A stretch of 7,562 nt of DNA from assembly GCA_002789635.1 (NCBI GenBank), contig PFTQ01000006.1, positions 1 to 7,562 on the forward strand, written 5' to 3'. The notes under the pieces were generated by a model. That model was not told where the DNA came from. It saw only the letters and a list, made by a program, of their open reading frames with translations, and searched no databases. Made by a program: the position numbers and the translations under genes. The stretch comes from Candidatus Aenigmarchaeota archaeon CG_4_9_14_3_um_filter_37_18. Its GTDB lineage: Archaea > Aenigmatarchaeota > Aenigmatarchaeia > CG10238-14. Positions 1 through 4,957 of the stretch are shown here, in pieces; the stretch's first letter is position 1, and the number at the start of each line of letters is the position of its first letter.

Positions 1-30
1 TCATACACCCCTTAAGATATTATTTTTCTT

Positions 31-39
31 TATATTAAA
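31..39 (-). promoter_or_regulatory. Possible promoter of a divergent leftward gene
   Basis: Read on the minus strand, TTTAATATA resembles an archaeal TATA box. About 20 bases further on comes AGGGGTG, a plausible Shine-Dalgarno, followed directly by an ATG at 4-2. This suggests a gene that starts at the window edge and runs leftward, with its control region shared with the peroxide operon. Only the start codon is inside the window, so the gene itself cannot be identified. Confidence 0.35.
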
Positions 40-76
40 TTTGCGGATAAAAGGTTAAATGCTTAATTAATAATAA

Positions 77-83
77 TATATAA
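77..83 (+). promoter_or_regulatory. TATA box of the peroxide-stress operon
   Basis: TATATAA stands about 30 bases before the preferred ATG at 113. With normal archaeal spacing, transcription would start near 103-110, giving a very short leader. The whole neighbourhood is AT-rich, so the exact box is uncertain; the position relative to the operator at 85-99 and the start codon makes it the best candidate. Confidence 0.5.
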
Positions 84-84
84 T

Positions 85-99
85 TAATAATGATTATTA
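85..99. promoter_or_regulatory. Fur/PerR-type operator, perfect 7-1-7 palindrome
   Basis: TAATAAT-G-ATTATTA is a perfect 7-1-7 inverted repeat, the architecture of Fur-family boxes (compare the PerR box TTATAATNATTATAA and the Fur box TGATAATNATTATCA). It lies just downstream of the TATA box and upstream of the predicted transcript start. A bound dimer would block the basal machinery or promoter escape. The next gene encodes a Fur-family protein, so negative autoregulation of the operon is the natural reading. The AT-rich setting makes some palindromes likely by chance, but the exact 7-1-7 form and its placement argue against coincidence. Confidence 0.65.
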
Positions 100-112
100 T
101 TAAGTGATCTTT

Positions 113-508
113 ATGAAGAATAGAATGACAAATCAGAGAATAAAGATCCTAGATTACCTCAGAACAACAAAAAAACATCCATCAGCAGAAATGGTTTTCA
201 GTGAAGTCAAAAAACAACTGCCGGCTATAACACTAGCAACAGTATATCGCAACCTTAATTTATTAGCAGAAAAAGGCGATATTTTGAGGCTAGAAGTAAA
301 TGGGGAGTACAGGTTTGACGCCGACACAAAGCTGCATCAGCATTGCGTCTGCAAGAAATGCGGAAAAGTAATGGATTTGTTTGAAAATAGAATAAAAATA
401 CCCCTAAATAAGATTAAGATTAAAGATTTTGAGCCAGAGTCTGCTAGTGTGGAGATTTTTGGCATCTGCAAAAAATGCAAAGGCGGTAAAAATGTTAAAG
501 CAGCTTGA
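113..508 (+). CDS. perR: PerR-like Fur-family metal-dependent repressor
   Basis: A 131-residue Fur-family regulator. The N-terminal winged helix carries TLATVYRNLNLL (about residues 40-51), the recognition helix of the family. The PerR regulatory metal site is complete: His22 (in KKHPSAE), Asp69 (YRFD), His75 and His77 (LHQH) and Asp88 (KVMD). Having Asp rather than Glu at the last ligand is characteristic of PerR, where Fe-loaded protein is oxidised at its His ligands by peroxide. Two CxxC pairs (Cys80/83 and Cys119/122) form the structural zinc site. I place the start at ATG 113 rather than the in-frame GTG at 104, because GTGA at 104-107 serves as its Shine-Dalgarno with 5-base spacing. 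The gene follows a 7-1-7 operator and overlaps the next gene by 17 bases. Peroxide sensing is inferred from the ligands and neighbours; an iron- or manganese-responsive Fur/Mur role remains possible. Confidence 0.88.
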   Translation: MKNRMTNQRIKILDYLRTTKKHPSAEMVFSEVKKQLPAITLATVYRNLNLLAEKGDILRLEVNGEYRFDADTKLHQHCVCKKCGKVMDLFENRIKIPLNKIKIKDFEPESASVEIFGICKKCKGGKNVKAA

Positions 509-1091
509 AGTCAACAAATATAGAAAGCCAGAATGCGAGGTCGATCCTATATTCGTGAATAGATGGTCTCCTAGAGCTATGTCTGGGCAAGAAATAACTA
601 AAAAAGAGTTGATGACTTTATTTGAAGCAGCAAGATGGGCGCCTTCTTCATACAACAACCAGCACTGGAGATTTCTGTTTGCTATGAAAAGCACGAAAAA
701 CTGGGAAAAATTCTTTAATCTTCTTGGTGATTTCAACAAATCTTGGGCAAAAAATGCTTCTGCCCTCGTGTTAATAATCTCCAAAAAAACATTTGACCAC
801 AACGGAAGCCCAGCGATGACGCATTCTTTCGATACTGGAGCTGCATGGGAAAACTTTGCGCTTCAAGGCTCTATTCAAGGATTAGTTGTTCATGGGATGC
901 AAGGCTTCGATTATGATAAAGCAAAAAAGGAATTGAAAACACCAGAAGGTTATCAGGTAGAAGCTATTGCTGCAGTAGGGAAGCCAGGGAAGAAAGAAGA
1001 TCTGCCAGAGGAAATGCAAAAGAACGAATATCCATCAGGCAGAAAAAAAGTATCAGAATTTGTTTTTGAGGGTGAATTTAAAGGAGGCTGA
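492..1091 (+). CDS. Nitroreductase-family FMN oxidoreductase
   Basis: A 199-residue protein with the classical nitroreductase fold signatures in order: RWSPRAM (24-30), AARWAPSSYNNQHWRF (46-61, FMN and active-site region), DTGAAWENFALQ (114-125), GMQGFD (135-140), AVGKPG and the C-terminal SGRKKVSEFVFEGEF (about 182-196). Family members are homodimeric cytoplasmic FMN enzymes that use NAD(P)H to reduce nitro compounds, quinones or flavins. The open frame extends upstream to 429, but that part lies inside the regulator gene. The ATG at 492 gives the usual family length, follows AGGCGGT, and overlaps the regulator stop by 17 bases, which suggests translational coupling. The physiological substrate cannot be read from sequence. 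Because no AhpF or thioredoxin reductase is nearby, a role in passing electrons within the peroxide operon is conceivable but unproven. Confidence 0.85.
   Translation: MLKQLEVNKYRKPECEVDPIFVNRWSPRAMSGQEITKKELMTLFEAARWAPSSYNNQHWRFLFAMKSTKNWEKFFNLLGDFNKSWAKNASALVLIISKKTFDHNGSPAMTHSFDTGAAWENFALQGSIQGLVVHGMQGFDYDKAKKELKTPEGYQVEAIAAVGKPGKKEDLPEEMQKNEYPSGRKKVSEFVFEGEFKGG
1083..1087 (+). promoter_or_regulatory. Strong Shine-Dalgarno of ahpC
   Basis: GGAGG lies inside the last codons of the nitroreductase gene, 9 bases before the ATG at 1097. It fixes the ahpC start and suggests high translation of the peroxidase relative to its neighbours. Confidence 0.7.
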
Positions 1092-1096
1092 TAAAA

Positions 1097-1660
1097 ATGG
1101 TTAAAATAAATGAGAAAGCACCTGATTTTAGGGAAGATGCTTTTATCGACGGAAAGATGAAGAAGATTAGTCTAAGCGGCTACAAAGGAAAATGGGTTGT
1201 ATTATTCTTCTACCCGGCAGATTTTACTTTTGTTTGCCCGACAGAACTTGGTGAATTAGCCGACAAATACGAAAAATTCAAAGAATTAGGGGCAGAAATA
1301 ATTTCTGTAAGCACTGACACAGCTTATGTTCACAAAGCATGGCATGATAATTCTGAGACAATCAAAAAAATAAAGTTTCCAATGCTTTCAGACCCGGCAA
1401 GAAGAGTAGCTGCAAGTTACGGAACTTTAATCGAGAATGAAGGATTATCTTTGAGGGCGACATTTTTGATAAATCCAGATGGTGTTATTAAAGCATATGA
1501 ATTTCATGACAATGATATAGGAAGAAGCTCGCATGAGTTGATAAGAAAACTAGAAGCAGCAAAATTTGTATCAGAACACAAAGGCCAAGTATGTCCGATA
1601 AATTGGATGCCAGGTGAAAAAACCTTGAAGCCAGGATTGGATTTAGTTGGAAAAATTTAG
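1097..1660 (+). CDS. ahpC: Alkyl hydroperoxide reductase C, typical 2-Cys peroxiredoxin
   Basis: A 187-residue peroxiredoxin, the same length as E. coli AhpC. The peroxidatic centre is PADFTFVCPTEL, with Pro40, Thr44 and Cys47; the active-site arginine is Arg120 (SLRATF); the resolving Cys166 lies in GQVCPINW. The protein ends in LDLVGKI, the tail I recall for bacterial AhpC. It reduces hydrogen peroxide, organic hydroperoxides and possibly peroxynitrite through an intersubunit disulfide, usually as a decamer. This is the bacterial AhpC subclass, not the longer Prx6-like enzymes common in archaea, so transfer from bacteria is likely at some stage. A YF tail is absent and the GG-L-G loop is DNDIG, which suggests a form resistant to overoxidation. 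No AhpF or AhpD is visible, so its reductant is unknown. It is 5 bases downstream of the flavoprotein gene. Confidence 0.93.
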   Translation: MVKINEKAPDFREDAFIDGKMKKISLSGYKGKWVVLFFYPADFTFVCPTELGELADKYEKFKELGAEIISVSTDTAYVHKAWHDNSETIKKIKFPMLSDPARRVAASYGTLIENEGLSLRATFLINPDGVIKAYEFHDNDIGRSSHELIRKLEAAKFVSEHKGQVCPINWMPGEKTLKPGLDLVGKI

Positions 1661-1669
1661 GCGATTAGT

Positions 1670-1819
1670 ATGGTAAAATGGTTTGATGATCCCAAAGATT
1701 ATTTACAAAGGTCAAGCAGCACCTATAAATTAGAAGAACCTAGAGGGTCATACAATGAAACAACTGGGATATCATGCGGTATATTTTGGTTATGTCCAAA
1801 AAAAGTAGAAATGGACTAA
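1670..1819 (+). CDS. Unrecognised 49-residue small protein in the peroxide operon
   Basis: A short open frame begins with ATG at 1670, 9 bases after the ahpC stop, behind GGCGAT (1660-1665), a near match to the archaeal Shine-Dalgarno GGTGAT. It ends at 1819, 21 bases before the next gene. The predicted peptide is hydrophilic, starts MVKWFDDPKDYLQRSS, and has a more hydrophobic C-terminal segment with two cysteines (ISCGIFWLCP, Cys36 and Cys42). I do not recognise it. The position in a tightly packed operon, the plausible ribosome site and the Cys pair make a real small redox or metal-related protein possible. It may equally be a chance frame or a remnant. Confidence 0.5.
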   Translation: MVKWFDDPKDYLQRSSSTYKLEEPRGSYNETTGISCGIFWLCPKKVEMD

Positions 1820-1828
1820 ATAATAAAT

Positions 1829-1835
1829 GAGGTGA
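1829..1835 (+). promoter_or_regulatory. Shine-Dalgarno deciding the ferritin-like start
   Basis: GAGGTGA matches the archaeal anti-Shine-Dalgarno well and lies 5 bases before ATG 1841. The in-frame GTG at 1832 is part of this site, so translation should begin at 1841. Confidence 0.75.
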
Positions 1836-1840
1836 AATTA

Positions 1841-2281
1841 ATGCCAAAGAAAGAAATAATAGATATGTTGAATAGAGCTTTAGAAATGGAGCATCAAGCA
1901 TTTGTTCAATATTTGAGCCATGCAGAGTTGGTAGAGGGGTTGAATTCAGAACCTATCATTGCAGGGCTAAAAGAGATTGCAAACGACGAAAAAGGGCATC
2001 AAGAAAAAATCAAAGAGTTGGTCGGCAGTTATCTCGGCGGGGTCCCATCAATGGGAATAGCAAAAACAGAATCTGCAAAAACAATAGAACAAATCCTAAA
2101 AGCCAATTTGAAAGGAGAGATAGAGGCTGTTGACTTTTACGCAAAAGTAATGGAAAAAGTGAAAGAAGACAAAAAAGACTTGCCATATATGTTTTTGAAA
2201 TTAGAGCATGAAGTAAGGCATATAATCATGGATGAGCAGGAGCATATAATGGAATTGAAGACATTGCTGGGGATGAGATAG
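1841..2281 (+). CDS. Ferritin-like four-helix di-iron protein
   Basis: A 146-residue all-helical protein with a duplicated di-iron pattern: Glu17-x6-Tyr24 (helix A), Glu50-x2-His53 (helix B), Glu93-x6-Tyr100 (helix C) and Glu132-x2-His135 (helix D). This is the ligand arrangement of the ferritin/bacterioferritin/rubrerythrin superfamily. No rubredoxin CxxC domain is present, so it is not a classical rubrerythrin. The absence of an obvious haem-ligand Met makes the bacterioferritin name uncertain. Likely roles are iron oxidation and sequestration, or Dps-like peroxide consumption, in the cytoplasm. The start at 1841 is fixed by GAGGTGA. It is the last gene of the operon and is followed immediately by a T-run. 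Pairing with a PerR-like repressor and AhpC fits iron withdrawal during peroxide stress. Confidence 0.8.
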   Translation: MPKKEIIDMLNRALEMEHQAFVQYLSHAELVEGLNSEPIIAGLKEIANDEKGHQEKIKELVGSYLGGVPSMGIAKTESAKTIEQILKANLKGEIEAVDFYAKVMEKVKEDKKDLPYMFLKLEHEVRHIIMDEQEHIMELKTLLGMR

Positions 2282-2288
2282 TTTTTTT
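2282..2288 (+). terminator. T7 terminator of the peroxide operon
   Basis: Seven T residues directly follow the stop codon of the ferritin-like gene. Archaeal RNA polymerase terminates on such runs without a required hairpin. No further gene is visible downstream on this strand. Confidence 0.55.
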
Positions 2289-2511
2289 GGCTCTTCTAGG
2301 ATTATTGGGATGCTGAAATTACCTAAAATAGAGAAAAAGTGAATGAAATGCATCCTAAAACCTAAAATTTGATTTGAATTTTGTTATTGGTTAATTTGAG
2401 GTTGATTTTTAGTAATAGATTTGAGATAGGTTTTATCTGAAGCTGCTGGTTTCTTTTGTTTTGTGAAATTCTTTTCCCAGAAATCAATGAAGAACCATTT
2501 TTTTATTTATT

Positions 2512-2601
2512 TCATCCATGAAGTATCAGAATAGGGAACCCTGAATCCCCATCAAAATAACTTACTTTTCTTCCTTCTATCAAAATTTCTTTGAGCCTCA
2601 C
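2512..2601 (-). pseudogene. Alpha/beta-hydrolase N-terminal remnant
   Basis: On the minus strand a 29-codon frame reads ILIEGRKVSYFDGDSGFPIL followed by ILHG and a stop. This is the usual opening of an alpha/beta-hydrolase-fold enzyme: the first two strands and the oxyanion-loop HG, normally continuing HGW. The next codon is TGA and nothing of the nucleophile elbow or the rest of the core follows. A second frame just downstream (FFIDFWEKNFTKQ) could be a hydrolase-like C-terminus left after an internal deletion; this is weaker. The rest of 2289-2639, 351 bases with no complete gene, shows only AT-rich sequence. Confidence 0.4.
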
Positions 2602-2639
2602 AAATAATAATTTGAATTGTATCTACTTACGTCTAATTC

Positions 2640-2646
2640 AAAAAAA
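2640..2646 (-). terminator. Distal T7 tract downstream of 23S
   Basis: Read on the minus strand, TATAA is followed by seven T residues. It resembles the proximal tract at 2740-2746 and could be a back-up terminator for the 23S transcript or the end of a small RNA from 2647-2739. Confidence 0.35.
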
Positions 2647-2739
2647 TTATACCCGAACGCCAGTGAGGTAGCCAACGTCCTGAAAAACTGCGTAGCGATA
2701 GCGAAGCAAAATACAGCTCACGCTAACTCAATTCTCAAG
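2647..2739 (-). other. GC-richer intergenic island, possible small RNA or repeat
   Basis: Between two T7 tracts lies about 90 bases much richer in GC than the surrounding spacer. It contains a tandem of CGCTAT and CGCTAC and the segment GACGTTGGCTACC. I tested it for a tRNA, 5S rRNA and C/D guide RNA and found no convincing fit. It may be a dispersed intergenic repeat, a small RNA ended by the distal T-run, or simply spacer. No function is assigned. Confidence 0.25.
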
Positions 2740-2746
2740 AAAAAAA
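2740..2746 (-). terminator. Proximal T7 terminator of the 23S transcript
   Basis: On the minus strand, GATAA followed by seven T residues begins about 8 bases after the 23S processing stem closes at 2755. Position and composition fit archaeal termination of the 23S precursor. Confidence 0.5.
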
Positions 2747-2754
2747 TTATCACA

Positions 2755-2782
2755 GGTTTACCAACTTTAGCAATCTAGGTCA
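2755..2782 (-). other. 3' half of the 23S processing stem with BHB
   Basis: Sense strand order: inner strand TGACCTAGAT (2782-2773), central TGCT (2772-2769), bulge AAA (2768-2766), outer strand GTTGGTAAACC (2765-2755). It pairs perfectly with the 5' half at 7011-7038. Cutting after the second bulge base would release the pre-23S at 2767. Archaeal splicing endonuclease normally cuts this motif and the ends are ligated, giving a circular pre-23S intermediate. Confidence 0.85.
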
Positions 2783-3085
2783 CTCAAACGATTAGTAGCA
2801 GTAGGCTGAACACCTCGAGCGAACTCTTGGTGCGTACACCACTGCTCTATCAACCTCATAATCTATGAGAGTCTTCGCCGCAAAACCATACGTTGCCGCA
2901 CAGCATTGCGAACGTCTGTCTATTTTTGAGTGCGGCTTCCCACTTAGATGCTTTCAGTGGTTATCCGTTACAGCGTAGCTACTCGGCAATGCAATCACAA
3001 CCGATCCACCAGAGGCTGCGGGAGCATGTTCCTTTCGTACTTATGCTTCCTTACTCTCAGACAGACAACACCTTCAATAGATAGC

Positions 3086-3119
<34 letters not shown>

Positions 3120-3246
3120 AGCGTCCCCCTTTGATCAGTGGACACCTGCACCCTTGGCTGCTTCTGCACAGCCAGGAGGGGGGGAGCCGACAGCGGAGAA
3201 GCAATGCGCCTCGTCGATGTGAACTCTCGGAGGCCACGACTCCATT

Positions 3247-3407
3247 TTAGGGGAGAGTTTTTAAAGCTTACTCTCTTTAGGGTATGGATCTGAGACCTTA
3301 AAATTATGATCTCAAATCCTTCGAATTTAGACCAGTCACTAATTTAGTTTACAGAACAAACTAGTGAAGCTCTTAGCGGTTTACGGGTTAGATCTCTAAG
3401 ATCCATT
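3247..3407 (-). other. 161-nt structured insertion in the peptidyl-transferase loop, possible nested BHB introns
   Basis: After GCTACCTCGGGGAT the rRNA should continue into AACAG-AGTCGT; instead 161 bases intervene before AATGGAGTCGT resumes. Two BHB-like sites share one 5' side. First: GGGG (3413-3410), bulge ATA, inner ATGGATCT (3406-3399) pairs AGATCCAT (3291-3284); then CCCT (3282-3279), bulge AAA (3278-3276), outer GAG matching CTC. Removing 131 nt recreates GGGGATA before GAGAGT (3275-3270), which pairs ACTCTC (3258-3253), again followed by CCCT and AAA (3248-3246); a second cut removes 30 nt. The final joint has exactly the Haloarcula spacing (41 of 41 bases over the helix 89 region). 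One extra A and a weak second outer helix make this less perfect than the other introns. An unspliced expansion or insertion flanked by the near-repeat AATGGA is the alternative. There is no ORF. Confidence 0.6.
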
Positions 3408-3548
3408 ATCCCCGAGGTAGCTTTTCTGATACCACCGGCACCCATTAAGAGTGGCACGATGTATCGCTAACCCACGCTTTCGCGGCTGGATTCCTTATTA
3501 GGCAGAATCCAGTCAAGCCAGCTTTTGCGTTTGCACTCTACTCCCGAT

Positions 3549-4458
3549 ATTCAGTTGAGATAACTCGGTAAAAATATAATTTTAAATTTTTTTCTTTCGT
3601 TTTGATCAGATATGTTTAAAACCCACCTTCTCCTTTTAGTTTTGGATGTAAAGTAGATTGATGATGGTTTTATTATGGCAGAATTAAAATTAAAACTTCG
3701 AATCATTTCTTGTATTTGAGTTAATATTTTTGGTGGTTTTTCTAGATTCTTACCTCCTTGAACTATTCTTATATAATCTGAACAACCATCACAGATATAA
3801 AATGAAGTTATGAAAGACCTTTTCATTTTAGAATTCATTGAATTTAAAATATCATCTGGAATTTCTATATCCGAATCTACTTTGTTACCTTTAGGAATTT
3901 TGAAAATTTCACTCAATAAAACTCCTAGTATTTTTGGGTAATAATATGTTATTCTTGTTCCATAATCATATTCTTGTTTTTCTATATCACCAAAGACTTC
4001 TTTTACTAAATTGTCAAACTGATTTAAACTCTTTTTATCATTTGTTGTAAAGTGAACTCCAAATTGATGGTCTATCCCGCCATCTCCAAATAAATATCCT
4101 AAAAATTCTGTAAATTTTTCTGTGATTCTAATTGGAATTTTTATTTTCATCGAATTACTGTTTCTTTGAGTTTTAATATTAGCTTGATTTATTTTTATTT
4201 TTGTTTTTTTGAGTAGTTTCTTTAGTATTGCTAAAGGATAACCAGAATCGCCTTCTTTGTATTTGTACAAATTTCTCACTGGAATTTTAAATTCTTCCGC
4301 CACTTGTTTTATCGATATATTTTTTAACAAATTTTTCCAAAGTTTTTTGTGGTCAGAGTCACTTAAACTCAAATATATTGTATCTGGAAATTCTTCTAGT
4401 TGAATTATTTTCTTCATATACATATATAGTGAGTAGAGTGTAATAAAGTTATCTCAAT
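3549..4458 (-). other. 910-nt BHB intron in 23S helix 84, carrying a homing endonuclease
   Basis: The splice region folds as an almost canonical hBHBh: outer TCCCGG (4470-4465) with TCGGGA (3547-3542); central ACAG (4464-4461) with CTGA (3554-3551), one A-A mismatch; 5' bulge AAA (4460-4458); 3' bulge ATA (3550-3548); inner TTGAGATAAC (4457-4448) with GTTATCTCAA (3564-3555), ten perfect pairs. Cutting after the second bulge base gives CGGACAGAA joined to ATCGGG. That matches the Haloarcula helix 84 segment base for base in length (32 of 32) and places the intron between E. coli 2310 and 2311. I do not recall this among the commonly cited archaeal 23S intron sites. The intron is almost filled by the endonuclease ORF. 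Confidence 0.88.
3551..4423 (-). CDS. LAGLIDADG homing endonuclease with N-terminal HTH-like region
   Basis: A 290-residue intron-encoded protein. Two LAGLIDADG motifs are visible: TEFLGYLFGDGGI (about 105-117, acidic Asp114) and SFITSFYICDGCSD (about 203-216, acidic Asp212), spaced about 98 residues as in single-chain pseudo-dimeric enzymes. The N-terminal 95 residues include SIKQVAEEFKIPVRNLYKY (37-55), which looks like a helix-turn-helix, followed by a lysine-rich stretch; this extension is not part of the endonuclease core. The protein is expected to cut intron-less 23S genes at the helix 84 site and may also act as a maturase. Start at ATG 4423, or 4417 (two codons later); no Shine-Dalgarno is seen, so translation from free intron RNA is possible. 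Its last codons and TGA stop form the 3' strand of the splice helix. It is AT-rich, unlike the rRNA exons, and appears intact. Confidence 0.88.
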   Translation of the reverse strand: MYMKKIIQLEEFPDTIYLSLSDSDHKKLWKNLLKNISIKQVAEEFKIPVRNLYKYKEGDSGYPLAILKKLLKKTKIKINQANIKTQRNSNSMKIKIPIRITEKFTEFLGYLFGDGGIDHQFGVHFTTNDKKSLNQFDNLVKEVFGDIEKQEYDYGTRITYYYPKILGVLLSEIFKIPKGNKVDSDIEIPDDILNSMNSKMKRSFITSFYICDGCSDYIRIVQGGKNLEKPPKILTQIQEMIRSFNFNSAIIKPSSIYFTSKTKRRRWVLNISDQNERKKFKIIFLPSYLN

Positions 4459-4957
4459 TTCTGTCCGGGATGAGCTGACCTTTGGGCTCCGTTGATCATT
4501 TGTCAACGGAGTACCGCCCCAGCCGAGCTGTCCATCTAGCATTGTCCCACTGTCGCGGTGAGCATTATGCTTTCACAAGGGTAGTGTTCCATTGTCGTCT
4601 CCACTTGCCCCGAGAGACAAGCATTAGCAACTACTACCTACACTCTGCATGCAAAACCATAATACAGCACCAGACTACAGCAAAGCTCTACGGGGTCTTC
4701 GTTTCCCATTGAAGGTCTGTGGTATATTCACCACAAGACAGTCTCACTAGGCCTCAGTTCGAGACAGCGAGGAGATCGTTAAGCCATTCAAGCGGGTCGA
4801 CATTTAATCGACAAGGGATTACGCTACTTTACGACGGTCAGAGTTACCGCCGCCGTTTACCGGGGCTTAGGTTGGTTGAAACCAACTTTGACACACCGGC
4901 ACTGGGCAGGCCTCAGGGACTATACTAAGGATTTCTCCCTGGCAGTCCCCTATGTTT

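Noticed and set aside
104..112. GTG start for the regulator
   Set aside because: The GTG belongs to the GTGA Shine-Dalgarno of ATG 113; the same situation applies to GTG 1832 versus ATG 1841 in the ferritin-like gene.
429..491. Longer start for the nitroreductase gene
   Set aside because: The extra 21 codons lie wholly inside the regulator gene and are not family-like; ATG 492 gives the normal length and has a ribosome site.
404..802. 132-codon minus-strand frame
   Set aside because: It is antisense to the regulator and nitroreductase genes, both clearly real, and has no family features.
2647..2739. tRNA, 5S rRNA or C/D guide RNA in the island
   Set aside because: No acceptor stem or anticodon arm, no 5S landmarks, and no proper C/D box pair.
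2893..3084. Plus-strand frame in the 23S 3' domain
   Set aside because: Antisense to well-conserved rRNA (sarcin-ricin region and 3' domain).
3247..3407. Group I intron in the peptidyl-transferase loop
   Set aside because: 161 nt is too small for a group I core and I found no convincing P3-P7 core; BHB-like pairing explains the ends better.
4482..4928. Two plus-strand frames (4482-4712 and 4719-4928)
   Set aside because: Both are antisense to 23S domains IV-V, including the P-loop and helix 69; no protein family resemblance.
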